This document shows, piece after piece, positions 24,201 to 35,179 of a stretch of 64,000 nt of DNA. The translations under genes and the position numbers were made by a program. Under the pieces are notes generated by a model that saw only the letters and a list, made by a program, of their open reading frames with translations, was not told the origin of the DNA and did not search any database. Origin of the DNA: Leucogyrophana mollusca (Eukaryota; Basidiomycota; Agaricomycetes; Boletales); NCBI GenBank assembly GCA_021014945.1, contig MU266471.1, positions 1 to 64,000 on the forward strand. Reading direction: 5' to 3'. Positions within the stretch are counted from its first letter, which is position 1; every line of letters begins with the position of its first letter.

Positions 24201-24866
24201 GGGAGCTGAAGACCCTTGTCCGCGGTAATGGAGGAAAGACCAATAGAGCAGTCGAGGCGCCGCCTGCAACGGACTTCAGGTACATGATCAACGTTGTGAC
24301 TAGTATGTGCTCCATGGACCTGCACTATCAATGACTAACTCTGCGGACGTCCACTGCATAGGTGCGATTGTGAACACGCCGTAAGTGCTAGGTTGTGCAT
24401 GAATCTCGGGCGATTGGGGGTCCCTGATCCGTGTCTTTGGACAATTAGTCCCCCCAACGGCGTGATAACGATGGTCTCTACACTTGCTACAAAGACACAC
24501 AAGACGATGCACTACGCTGAGACAGATGAAACGATGGTAGATCGGTTCTAACACCATCATTCTTATCACTTAATCCCCCTTTTATCTTCATTTGAACAGA
24601 TTCCGCTCTTCTCGCACGAACCTGATGGCACACCCCGTAAGCAGAACAAGTTTGTGATGGGCAGGCGGAACTGGTGCGCTGCATGGTGGGATTCACAGAC
24701 AGGGGAAATGGTATTCGACATTAGGGTAGAAAAGGAGAAGGGGATGGGGGACAGCGTTAGGTGAGTTAACAATGCCAAATCTCTGCTCGTGGTTTGTCCG
24801 CCGCTTATCACCCTCTGCTTCAGTTACCCCGTGCGTGCTCCGCCGCCACAGTGGATCCCCGGATGA
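21239..24866 (+). CDS. PhoD-like metallophosphatase domain protein
   Basis: A large cytosolic member of the PhoD-like metallophosphatase group (yeast YGR266W relatives). Metal-binding blocks appear in order: VLVGGGDQLYCD (about 22555), PMLN and later DDH then DGFGSYPDDLQRSP, and FLSGDVHCAAVGELKTLVRG (about 24170), each matching a conserved Asp/His ligand motif. Other exons are GPLLCYDTVDEDGLWHGAAL, GQEIYVYAGNG, NEDGLDD-like RGYHVCKSLILGAPGPYVG, RLKYLPAAVEHLIVQI and GIPIAYPRLVFLETAL. The end is YPVRAPPPQWIPG with the stop at 24864-24866. More than a dozen introns are present. The N-terminus is not settled: the ATG at 21239 opens MDAIWRSKLFLALAP, while the frame that continues into the gene (DYPASFALISQELRTYGFNW) is shifted relative to it. 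Its substrate is not known. Confidence 0.85.
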
Positions 24867-26894
24867 CGGGGGGCCTAATGGTGCCCGACGTCCGTCGTCC
24901 TCTCGTCGCACATGCTTCAATATGGCTTGGCGCTCTGCCTGACCGATACCCGTACCTTAGCAATATGTTACTCCGCGTGCCTCTGGATGTTTGCAAATCC
25001 TATACATATTTTTTTCTTTGAATTACTCCCTGTTCGTTTTGAGTCGTGTTGCCGTCGGGGCGAGGTCGATTAGAGGTAAACTCGCTTCGGTTCGAAAACG
25101 CGTCACTTCGTAAGCCCGAAAGGATCTAATTGCGCTTCGTTCGCCTCTTGAAGCTGGAGGATAGCGGACCGGCCAGGGTAGCCAATCAACGAGAGGCATC
25201 TGCGCGGTGGCTAGGCGAGAACTTGATCATTTGAAATTACGACCACCAAATGTAAGTCTCTGAATGGTGGGTCGACCTCCGAGAATGACCTTGAACGGTT
25301 GCAACCGAGTTTCCTGAACTTTGCCAAATGGAGCCGAATTCTCGAGAATTGGCGCTGGAATACTCAGATGTAGGGACTTGCAGGGACCTCACAGCTCCTC
25401 TCAGCAAGAGTATAACTTAACGCGGCTACCGACTGCGACCCATACACAGAGAGACAATAAGCTACAGACAAGGCCTCCATCCTCATGCCATGACTTGGGT
25501 GCCGTACGCTTGTTACTGGTGTACTACAGGTCGGGATAAGAAACAATATACACCAAATACCGTTACAACAAGATCCTACTACATATTCGAAAGCCAGCGT
25601 GTACAGTGCGAGAACTCGAAAAATGCTAGTGATCTGCCGAATCAGGCGGGTTGTACATGGTGGCAATTGCATGCTAATCGGGTGGCGGGTGGCATTGATC
25701 ATGATGCGTGATGGTCGGTGCGAAGTGCTTGGTGAAGGAAAGTGGCCACCGAGGGTGATCTCATGTTGAATACCCAACCGAACAATGGTGGCTGATAATG
25801 CCAGGGCTTTTTGTTGGCAGATGAAGTGTTGGATACATCCCAGATCAGACATGAGCACCACAATGATGATGTTGCTCGAGCTGCAGTCTCTACGAGGTCT
25901 CTTCCATTCAAGGAATTACTTCGTGCAAGGCGCGTTTGTAAACACCTGTGCGCGACGCGAGATTCGGACGGGTGCCGGCGGGAAGGCCTCTATGTGTTTG
26001 GTCACTACGTTGAGCTGTCCTTTTCAATGCCCGTGTGCGGGGATATCATGTCGAGAGAGCTGGCTAGGCTTCATGCGTCAGTGACACATGGCTTAGTGCG
26101 ATGCCCAGGTTGATGGAAACAGGCAGGCATATTTACGTTGGGGGCCAGTAGTCAATAAGATCTAAAGGGGTTGTGGGAATCAATACCGTGGCTTTACTTC
26201 GAATGCAGTTCGAGAGTGAACGAAGCGCACCTTGGCAGACCCCGGCCCACTTCGAATTTTCGAAGGCACACGAACTAGACACAAAATTTCGTTTCAATTC
26301 ACCCTGGTTCACCCCGCGGCAACACCAGTGTCGAGGGACCCCGGGCCGACTCGGACTACACGGTTGCGACCCAATCGGGGCAGGACGTCTGCCCCGATTA
26401 GATTAGATAAGCTGATCGAGACGTTCGCGTCTGACGGCTTTCCGTGAAGAATGAGGCTTTTTGTTGGGTCCCTGGGTCGCTGTGCATGTGGCTGAGAGCA
26501 ATACAGTAAAAGCTTTCGCCACCCTGCCATTGTCACTGTGGCGATGATGCCGATTGCCGGCTCAGGTTGTCGTGATGCCATCATGCAATACAGATTCTAC
26601 TACGTATTATGGATCTGTCCGGAACGGTGGATTCAAAGCTTGCTTTCATCACGTCCCTGATCTCGCACAACGCAACCTTGCCGCCAAGGAGCGCCAGTGA
26701 GAGGCTCCGTCATCGCCCTTTTGCTTCAATTTAGTCAGGCCGGCTCAATTCAGGCGGATTCAGGCTTACTGGTTGTCTGGAATACATTCTAATCCGTGCT
26801 TCGCAGCTTCAGCACCGTACAAAAGGCAGCCGCGGCCCGTACTCGCATCTCACTGCGCTCTCCACTGCACCGGACACCTTCGCTACCAACACCA
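24867..26894. other. Two-kilobase stretch without a supported gene
   Basis: Open frames up to 165 codons exist (25364-25861 minus; 25811-26113 plus), but none shows a domain, a sensible splice pattern or similarity to the neighbours, and they overlap one another on opposite strands. The region lies between the PhoD gene and DUF6534 copy E. No intact transposase, reverse transcriptase or terminal repeat was recognised. It may be old mobile-element debris or plain intergenic DNA. Confidence 0.35.
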
Positions 26895-28799
26895 ATGTCC
26901 GAAAGCCCTCTTGTGTTGGCCTGGGGCCCGTCGCTCATAGGCAAGTCACCGTGTCTCCTTGAATGAGCCAGCGCTGAACGTCTTGATCGATAGGATCTAC
27001 CCTGGGCTTATGGTACGATTTGTCCCGCTGCATCGACTCTTTGTTCATCCCCGGAAACGGCCAGGATGTATGGGATAGCTTTGGGCCAATATGGATTCTA
27101 TCTGCGCGCATTCCCTCTTGACCGTAGAGCGCTGAAGATTCTGGTGAGCTTCGTGACGCATTCGCCTGAATAAAACGAAACGTAACCCCGCCTCGTAGGT
27201 CTTGCTTGTCTTGTAAGGTTTGTCACTGGAACACATTGGCACTAAAATAGATCGCGTTCTCCGTCACCAGCATCATGGACACACTTCATACCTACGGAAT
27301 AATATCCTATCAATGGGGATTGTTCTTATATTGCCATCACAACGCGTCCTTTGCGTGTCTTTCTGACTTACCGTGGTGAGTGCCCTGGCTCTTCTCAAGT
27401 ATTGCAAGGAGTTAGATACGGGACATAGGGAAGTGTTCGTGAGTATGGTGCCCGTCAACTAAAATGATTGCCATATCTCATGACAAAACTTCACCTCTCT
27501 CAAGATGTGCGTTGCACTCGCAGTACGTTCCGCAATCGCACTCGTTCTATGCACACGACAATCTAACAGTCTCGCAAGTTCGGTGTCACTTTCGTCGTCC
27601 AGAGGCAAGCCTGATCAATCTAACAGCAACTACACGTCTGACTTCTCCATAGTTTTTTCGCCCATCGAGTCTGGATAAGTGAGTAAAAATGCCATTCCTC
27701 TCAGTTTTGATTGAACCAGATGGTCTGCTAGTAAGTGGTCGCAACAGTTGGATCACCGCTGCGGTGGTGAGTCCTCTTAATCTCTGCGGTGACTCGCGTT
27801 GGTCTCCGATTTACTCGTCGCTATCTTCTACAGTCTGTGACCGCTCTAGCTCAATTCGGTGAGGTTCCAAATCTACAGCCATCGTGACTTGACACCGACC
27901 TCTCTTAGTACTTGGAATGGGTCAGTGTTGTTGGGATCTTTTCGGAGTAATCACAACTCACTCTGCAATGCTAGCATGTGCAGGGGAGGTGTGAGTTCTT
28001 TAGCCCCATTTCGCTGCCCAAAGCTCACAAGCTGCTAGGATACGCACGAAGAATGTGACAGTTTTGTTTGACGCGTTGGTTGGAACCGGTTTCTTCCGAC
28101 CTGGGTAGCGCAAAATCACTGAATGGGACCTTCTTTTTACATAGAGCACAGCTGGTTCAAGTGCTGCGCTGAGCGTGGTGTGCGACCTACTCATCACCGG
28201 CTCTATCTTCTTCTATTTGCGCCCGCAGCGATCGGGAATCAAACGGTATGCATATTCACCAAACCTTGGCTGCTCCTAACCTAACTTGATTCTCTAGAAG
28301 AGAAGCGACGATCCAGCGGCTCATCTATGTGTGTGTGAACATGGGTCTTTTTACATGGTAGGCACATCGCTTTCAACCCGAGCATGTCTGACTGTTCCAC
28401 AGTCTAGGCTCGTTGGTTATGCTCACTCTTGTTGGTCGTATTCCTCCCAGATCACCGACACCAGGGCATTGACCATACCTTTCTCTGCAGTACCTCGTAC
28501 AAGGACAACAATATCTCATCGGCGCTATAAGCTCAACCCTGTGCAAATGTAGGCTGCATCTCCAACATACCCAGGGAGACCCGAGTGCTGATCATTCTTG
28601 ACAGCCTACGTCAATTCGATGCTGGCAGTGTAAGTTCGTTCCGTTGGTGACTTTGGCTTCGATTAATGCGTTATGCAGACTCAACGCGAGGAAATTCATA
28701 CGCGAGTGTAGTAACGCCACCAAAACCATCGAGCTACCAACTATACCTACAAGTGAGGCGTCTACCGCTGAAGCTTCGTCATCAGGATATCCAGGTTGA
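26895..28799 (+). CDS. DUF6534-type multi-pass membrane protein, paralog E
   Basis: The clearest copy for defining the gene structure. Exons are MSESPLVLAWGPSLIG (26895), STLGL, MYGIALGQYGFYLRAFPLDR, SIMDTLHTYGIISYQWGLF, YCHHNASFACLSDLPW, FFAHRVWI, ISGRNSWITAAV, SVTALAQFGE, STAGSSAALSVVCDLLITGS, IFFYLRPQRSGIKR, ATIQRLIYVCVNMGLFT, a GAISSTLCK-like exon, YVNSMLAV and LNARKFIRECSNATKTIEL, with SSSGYPG and the stop at 28797-28799. Hydrophobic helices alternate with short basic loops. The tail PTIPTSEASTAEASSSGYPG closely resembles that of copy F, so E and F are a recent pair. Exons are open throughout the parts checked. Confidence 0.77.
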
Positions 28800-29872
28800 A
28801 GAGATAGCTTCGGCGTCGTGGATCGCGACCTTCACAGCAGTGATCAACCTCATCCCATTGGCAACGAGGCTACCTGCAGAGTGGCATTGGGGTTGAGTAC
28901 TCACAGTCGATCAACTTGCTCTCCCAGTCTGCGCAGACTGGAACTCTGCAAAGCGGAGTCGGTGCAGTGGAAACATGCTTCGTGGTGCGGATTAATGACC
29001 GCCGTTGACAGCGTAGTGTAACATAGTCGCCTCCCTGCAACATCTACTGTCAGCTCGACCCTGGTGCATTTGAATTCTAGTAAAGTTTTGGTTCCCTCGC
29101 CGCTTCTAGGAGTGTGGCGCCGATGACATGATCGAGAGACCTTCCTAGGTCAGTGCTGCCCTCTATTCCGCCTCTTCCTTTGGGCTCGTCGATGAACCTT
29201 TCCCTCGTTGACTCTACGGAGTAGAACCAGATTTGTCTTGAGTGATTCCCGGGCTATCATTCCTGTGTGTTCGGGATAAAATCTGATAAAATGTATCTGT
29301 CGTTTATGTAAAGTGTGGGGTGGGTTAGCTATGTACATTCAGTATCAAGTGATCGGTCTCGTTGATCTTGCCTTGATCTGACTTGTCTGAATTCTCCACT
29401 TGAACAATGGGACACGCCAATTTCGTCGAGTTCGAGATTGCCCAAAACTTGAAGGTTGAAACGTTGCATTTGGGTCATATGGTCGCTGTATGCGGCCTCT
29501 ATGCCTCTGGGCTATCATGTAGGAAAAGCACATGGCGTCACGGTCAAACTTGTTCGAGCTTTCACCATCCGGGTAGACCGCAACTTTGGTGAGCACTTAA
29601 CGACATAGGTACCAGGTTGATCGCGAGCTACTACGTGAAGCCATTGTTCCCGGCACGATTCACCGTTATACGTTAAACCCTTACCTCACCTCAACACTCA
29701 ACCTTTTTTGCCTTTTGCAATTCAATCGTCTTGCCCTTTGGGCCTTTGCTCACAAGTTGGTTCACTCAAGCACGGTTAACTATAGGTCGCAGCCTCAAAA
29801 GCCACCTGTCAGTGCACCCGTGGACGGCACTGTATCGTATCAAATACCCTCAGCGACAATATCAGAGTGATC
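28800..29872. other. Intergenic between DUF6534 copies E and F
   Basis: About 1.07 kb with no supported gene. Short open frames occur on both strands, none with a recognisable motif. It presumably carries the promoter of copy F. Confidence 0.4.
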
Positions 29873-31759
29873 ATGTCTGACAACTCTGTGGTAGCCCCCT
29901 GGATCCCATCAATCATAGGCAAGTCCTTGGAGTGCTTCGTATGAACAACTATTGAACAACCTCGCAGGCACGATGTTGGGTTTGGGGTATGCCATTTGCA
30001 ACAGCCATACCAGCCTTTTGTTCATCTGAGGTGACCAGGATGTATGGCATTTCTTTGGGCCAGTATGCATTCTATTTGCATGCCTTCCCTGTCGATCAAA
30101 GAGCGCTGAAGATTCTGGTGAGTGTCGAGTCATTCACGTGAAGGACCACTAACCTCCCTCTCATCATATAGGTCGCGCTTGTTCTGTGAGCTTTGTTGCT
30201 TCCAGTCGTCCGGTAACTTATATTGTTTCTCCCTCCTCAGTGTCATGGACACCTTATCAACCTATGGAGTGGTATACTATCATTGGGCGGTGCTTGTGTC
30301 ATGCCACCACAATGCGTCACTTGCGTGCCTTTCTTTCCTGCCATGGTGAGTATCTTGGATCTGTCTGAGCGTACCGTGTTCAACATGGGAATTAGGCAAG
30401 TGTTTGTGAGCGCAAATCATCCAGATTCCTTGCAGTGTCTGACAGCCGGGAACTTTACCACTCTTTCTCCAGATGGCCGAGGTACTTGGTGTATGTATCA
30501 CCCATCCTGTTTTATGCACTTTGGTTCTAACTTCTTGGCAAGTATACTATCACAGTTCTTGTCCAGAGGTAAATCGGATCAACGTGATGACAACAGCGCT
30601 TATAACTTCTGCTTAGCTTTTACGCACATCGAGTTTGGATAAGTGAGTGGAATGAGCCGACCCTTCCGATCCTCAAACTAAAAAAGCGCTGTCCACCAGT
30701 TAGTGGGCATAACAGGTGGATCACTACCGCGGTGGTCAGCCCTTCCAACTTCTGTCACTCCTCTCGCTGATGTTGTCACCAAACTGTAAAGTATGTGACT
30801 GCTCTCGCTCAGTTTGGTGAGGTTCCAAATCGACTGTTTCTGGAAGGAGGGCTAACCATTTTTTAGTGTTTGGAATGAGTGAGTGTTGTGGGGATTTTTC
30901 CAAACCACGCTAGCTCATTCCGCATCCCTAGTGTGCTTCGAGAACGCGTAAGTTCTCCCACTGACCAACGTTATGGAGCTCACAGGCCACCAGTATACGT
31001 ACAAGGGATGTGACAGTCATGTATACATCGCTGGTTCGAACCGCCCTCTTTAACCCTTCTAACGCCGAGCTACTGAATAAAGCCCCCCTGCCTAGGATAC
31101 GGGGGGGACAGGTGCTGCGATAAGTGCACTCTGCGATATACTGATCACAAGCTCCATCTTTTTTTATCTGCGCCCACAACGGACGGGGGTGCGACGGTAT
31201 GTGCACTCCATCAAACATTCATAGAGCAGAATATGACAAGATATGGTATTCCAGGAGGGAACCGACCATTCAGCGACTCGTCCATGTTTTTGTTCACATG
31301 GGGCTTTTTACGTGGTAGGCTCTGTGTACCACCATGGTGTTAGGCATGCCTGACTGTTCCACAGCCTGGTCTCGCTGATTACGTTCGCACTTGTTAGTAT
31401 TCCGACGCATTCGAGATCACCAATGTCTTGACCGTGCCTTTCTGCAGTACTGCATGCGGGGACAAGAGTATTTTGTTGGCGCTACTGGATCAGCTCTTTG
31501 CAAATGTAAGCTGTGCCACGACCTCAGCTATAGAAGTTTTTGGGCTGATCATTCTTCAGTCTACGTCAATTCCATGTTGGCGGTGTAAGTTTCTTTCGCT
31601 GATGTCACCAGCTTCAACCGTATAATGCGCTTGTGCAGACTTAACGCGAGGAAATTTATACAAGAACGCAACAATACCATGAAGACCATAGAGCTATCAA
31701 CGTTATTCACGAGTCACCCATCAACCAGTGAGGCTTCTTCGTCAGTGTATCCAGGTTGA
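29873..31759 (+). CDS. DUF6534-type multi-pass membrane protein, paralog F
   Basis: Exons run MSDNSVVAPWIPSIIG (29873), TMLGLG, MYGISLGQYAFYLHAFPVDQ, SVMDTLSTYGVVYYHWAVLV, CHHNASLACLSFLPW, then later GGTGAAISALCDILITSS, IFFYLRPQRTGVRR, TIQRLVHVFVHMGLFT, YVNSMLAV and LNARKFIQERNNTMKTIEL, ending ASSSVYPG with the stop at 31757-31759. Spacing and intron positions match copy E almost exon for exon. A strongly G-rich block near 31100 is the start of the exon coding TGGTGAAISALC, not a separate element. Predicted seven-helix membrane protein of unknown role. It completes the array of five seemingly intact copies. Confidence 0.75.
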
Positions 31760-32103
31760 GGTGGTTTCGCGCAAGTTTCGCGCCATGGTCCCCAAGCTCA
31801 GTGGTCAGCTGTCGTCCTACCGACAATCTGGTAGCTTTAGTGATACGAACATATTACATATACTCTATTGATCAACTCGTCGCTCACGACCTCCACAGTC
31901 TTTACAAGTTTGCTATTTTTCAAACCTGTATGTAGCTGGTTCAGCTGGAGGCCTTGTTGGTACTCAAGCAAACATGCTTAATTCCCTTTCCAGACATCAC
32001 AATCAGGCAGACTACCTGCACTGGTAAGGAGCAAAGCCACGAGTAATTGCCCGAGTTCAAGATGTGGGGAGAAGCAGTATAGTAAGATGAACAACATCGG
32101 ATA
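31760..32103. other. Intergenic between copy F and BRE2 (convergent)
   Basis: About 340 bp between two converging stop codons; no gene or repeat is visible. It should contain both transcript 3' ends. Confidence 0.4.
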
Positions 32104-34086
32104 TCACAGCAACTCCTCTAGATGGATGTCAATCTCAGGTGGGAATTCAAGTTTTGTCCGTGGTGAATGGAAAGATGAGCCTTCTCCCTCGGCCATATCG
32201 ACATCTGCACGTTCCTCTCCATCTTGATCCCCGTCGGCAGCTTCGGAGTTGTATCCGCTCTCAGCCTCGGGAATGATACCATAGTAATCCGCGCTCGAAC
32301 CCGCCGTGGGCGCGGGAGAGTATGCCTGGTCCCCATCATATGTCGACACATGTAAGGCCGGTAATGACATCGCCGGGCCAAATCTGTCGTCGGAGATGAC
32401 AGGTGGCGACTCTCTTGCAGCTGAAGAGCCTCTGGCACTGAGGACGGACGGTTCTCTTGCGCTGGCAACCGAGGCATCCCTTGCACTGAGTGTGGACGCC
32501 GCCCTCCGCTCCGCCTCCTTTTTCGCCTTCTTCCGTGCGTCGGCCTGAGCCTTCCGCTTTTCTTTCTGCGCCCTTTTCCCTTCCTCGACTTTATCGAGCT
32601 CGGCCATCTTCGCGGCCTCGATCTTCCCCTCTTCTTCTTCCTGAGCATCTATTGCCCACTGTTCCTGCATGTATTCAGAATAGCGTTCGCTGACGGGACG
32701 CCATGTACGCTGACTCGACTCGGGCTCCCCTGTACCGGAAAGAACGCGCTCAACATCAGATGGGGGTGGAAATGCGAAGTCCGGACCGGGATTGATATGA
32801 ACGCGGGCGTGGTTGAAAAGTGATATGAACGGGTAATAACCTAGGGTGCCATCATCGAAGGGGTTTTCCTTGTGCTCACGCGGAGCCCCTTCGCGCGCTC
32901 GTTTCTTTGAACTCTCCTTGTCTTTTTTGCGCGATGCGGGAGTTGTACGCAGAGGTAGATAATCGTACAAATCGCTAAATGCTGGGCCCTGACATTCCCC
33001 GTTGACAAAAAACGCAATATGCGAGCCAGCTAGGACCGGAAGGGGGCGGAGGACGGGTGCTTCAGTTCCAGGTGCGGGGCGACCACCGCGCTCGGGAAGA
33101 TTCTTGACACCGCCAGACTTCTTGTTGAGCGGCGCCGAAGGCAGTGACGCGGTACTGGTAGATTTATTGGAGTAGTCCATCAGCGCTATCATCTCTTTGC
33201 TCTGTGGGTACTCCAGACTCTCGAAGTACTCCTGTCCCTTGAACTCGATCGCGATGCGCTCGCGTCGTATACGTGCAGGGTCATGCGGATCATTCTCATC
33301 GGGGGTGCGGCGCGAGGGAAGGGATATATACATTCCAATGACATCGCCGGTGTGGAACGGGCGCCCGTAGGGGCGAGGGCGTGACAAGGTGACTTTCTCG
33401 CCAGTTTTGTCACGATAACCATAGGAGTAGGCATCTAAACCCACAGGTCCATTTAACGGTGCCTCGCGACGTGCCCACCCAAGCCGAACGTGACTTCCCT
33501 CACGTGAGTTGGCGTCGGGAGCATCAGCAGACCGGTCGCCACCACCCTCTTCAACGCGTACTTCGATATACCATTTCCCTTCGCGGATGGGTGCGTTACA
33601 GCGAGCGCTGCGGAAGCCCGTGCCGCCTGCAAGGCCAAGGCCGTCTGGAGTTACTCTGACGAAAGGACTACGGTCCTCCCAGCTCACTCTGTAGGATGGA
33701 GGTGCGCTCTCGATAGTACGACAGGGAAGGGCTGATCCGGGTGGGGCAACCCCTGCGGGAACATACCGGAACCCAATTCTGTTCATGGCAAGTTGGTCTG
33801 TCGAGTGATATTGTGAATTATTGTCTTGGAAGGTGGGGAACCGAGATATGGTGAGGCGGGGGCGAGAAAAGAAGTCATGACGGGCGGGAAGGACTACATT
33901 GGCCACTGCGCTGGGATTATTTGGGTCTGCTGGCGCAGGAGATGACTCGGGGATGGCGGCAGAGGCCGGCTGCTTGCGTTTCTTGGCTGGTGGTTGGGTG
34001 TTTGGCGTGAGAGTGCCAGAGGGTGTAGGAGGACGAGAGTCTTCAAGAAAAGATGCAGCAGTCAACGGCATGGTGCCAATGATCAA
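32104..34086 (-). CDS. BRE2: COMPASS complex SPRY subunit (Bre2/Ash2 type)
   Basis: Bre2 is a core subunit of COMPASS/Set1C, which methylates histone H3 lysine 4. The frame is one uninterrupted exon of 660 codons, unlike almost every neighbour. After a disordered Pro/Ser N-terminus with a basic KKRKQ patch, the Ash2/Bre2 core starts near residue 90 with RIGFRYVPAGV. The SPRY domain (about 140-400) includes FVRVTPDGLGLAGGTGFRSA, GKWYIEVRVEEGGG, HVRLGWARREAPLNGP, VGLDAYSYGYRDKTGEK and HTGDVIGMYISLP, then, after an inserted disordered loop, IAFFVNGECQGPAF and YYPFISLFNHARVHINPGPD. A charged coiled region (about 490-545, EEEGKIEAAKMAELDKVEE) follows. The final residues IDIHLEELL recall the C-terminal motif used to bind DPY30. 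The alternative upstream Met (MIIGTMPLTAASFL) makes the start uncertain by five codons. Confidence 0.9.
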   Translation of the reverse strand: MIIGTMPLTAASFLEDSRPPTPSGTLTPNTQPPAKKRKQPASAAIPESSPAPADPNNPSAVANVVLPARHDFFSRPRLTISRFPTFQDNNSQYHSTDQLAMNRIGFRYVPAGVAPPGSALPCRTIESAPPSYRVSWEDRSPFVRVTPDGLGLAGGTGFRSARCNAPIREGKWYIEVRVEEGGGDRSADAPDANSREGSHVRLGWARREAPLNGPVGLDAYSYGYRDKTGEKVTLSRPRPYGRPFHTGDVIGMYISLPSRRTPDENDPHDPARIRRERIAIEFKGQEYFESLEYPQSKEMIALMDYSNKSTSTASLPSAPLNKKSGGVKNLPERGGRPAPGTEAPVLRPLPVLAGSHIAFFVNGECQGPAFSDLYDYLPLRTTPASRKKDKESSKKRAREGAPREHKENPFDDGTLGYYPFISLFNHARVHINPGPDFAFPPPSDVERVLSGTGEPESSQRTWRPVSERYSEYMQEQWAIDAQEEEEGKIEAAKMAELDKVEEGKRAQKEKRKAQADARKKAKKEAERRAASTLSARDASVASAREPSVLSARGSSAARESPPVISDDRFGPAMSLPALHVSTYDGDQAYSPAPTAGSSADYYGIIPEAESGYNSEAADGDQDGEERADVDMAEGEGSSFHSPRTKLEFPPEIDIHLEELL

Positions 34087-34669
34087 TGTATCTCTCCGGG
34101 ACTGATGGTCAAACTACTCGCGTTAACTCGGATTCAATGCTGACAACTGCCAACTTGCCAACGACCTCCGAGACCTAGCAGGACGGAGGACAGACGTTCT
34201 CGCGTATAATTAGAGTCAATGAGACCCTAACTTCCGGTAAGAGAACTGCAGGTTGGGCGCGCCTTCGCAAATATGTTCACTGGACCTTTGAAGAGGTTTG
34301 ACTTGTTGAAGAGAACCCGAAAGCCATGTCAGTGTCACAAAGTCATAATCAAAGCACGTGATCTAAACACGCTCAGCAAAAGCCAGCGCGTGGCTAGACT
34401 AGCCACGAGTCGGCGGTAGTACTAGCATATTTTTCGATCTTCGTGGCACATCAATACTTCTTTTGTGTCTGGGAGCAGTCCACAGGAACCCGCGAGTTTG
34501 TGAAAATACGCGTAGACACGAGGATTGCCACAATCCACATCCACCCACCGGTCACAACAAACACACGGGCCAAACGTGAACACACAAGAGGGGGTTAAGA
34601 GCCTTTCATTCCTCACGACTCTTGTGTTCCCGCTCAGCATCTTAATTCCCTTCAACTCATCTCGCCACC
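34087..34669. promoter_or_regulatory. Divergent promoter region, BRE2 / small proline-rich gene
   Basis: This stretch separates two divergently oriented coding frames and has no supported gene of its own. No specific site can be named. Confidence 0.35.
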
Positions 34670-35179
34670 ATGTCCATGGATAACTTGTTAAACCCTATGC
34701 CGACCTCCGAAGAAGAGGCGTCCCCTCCCAAACCCCCAACACCGCCCCCCGCGGCTGCCCCACCATCTCCAGACGCTCCCACCGGCGCCACTGCCACTGC
34801 CTTGATCGATGTCGCCAACCAGAAGCTGGACAAGATCAGAATGCCAATGACCCCCAAAATTATCGATGATTGGAGCTTTGGAAAACGCGTTGCTCAACGG
34901 GGGACATCGGATGAGGAGCCAGACCCCACAAGGTCGCACGCGGAAGGCAGTTCACCACACCCGTTTTCCTTTAGTTCTGGGAGATCCGGTCAGGGAGAGG
35001 CGGGAGCGGGAGGGGTGGTAAATGGGCCAGAGGGTGGAATTGAATCGTGTGTGGATTACAGGGGCACCTTTGGGGATGCTAGTATCCGCGTTCCCGCTCG
35101 TGCGGGGTCAAACATGGCAACGCCGTCCGTTGGTGGGCGTCAGTTCTCCGCAGCTGATCTCGTTTACAGTATCGATTGA
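34670..35179 (+). CDS. Small proline-rich protein of unknown function
   Basis: I do not recognise this gene. The frame from the ATG at 34670 runs 169 codons without an intron. Residues 12-45 are Pro/Ala-rich (SPPKPPTPPPAAAPP), the middle has an ordered-looking block (TALIDVANQKLDKIRMPMTP, then KIIDDWSFGKRV), and the rest is Gly/Ser-rich. A CACC-type context (CCACCATG) precedes the start, which supports it. No signal peptide or membrane segment is seen. The coding side is likely because the reverse frames give only a mirror of low-complexity sequence. Moderate confidence that it is real; the function is unknown. Confidence 0.55.
   Translation: MSMDNLLNPMPTSEEEASPPKPPTPPPAAAPPSPDAPTGATATALIDVANQKLDKIRMPMTPKIIDDWSFGKRVAQRGTSDEEPDPTRSHAEGSSPHPFSFSSGRSGQGEAGAGGVVNGPEGGIESCVDYRGTFGDASIRVPARAGSNMATPSVGGRQFSAADLVYSID

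Noticed and set aside
25364..25861. Minus-strand frame of 165 codons
   Set aside because: No domain, no splice logic and overlapping frames on the other strand; probably chance.
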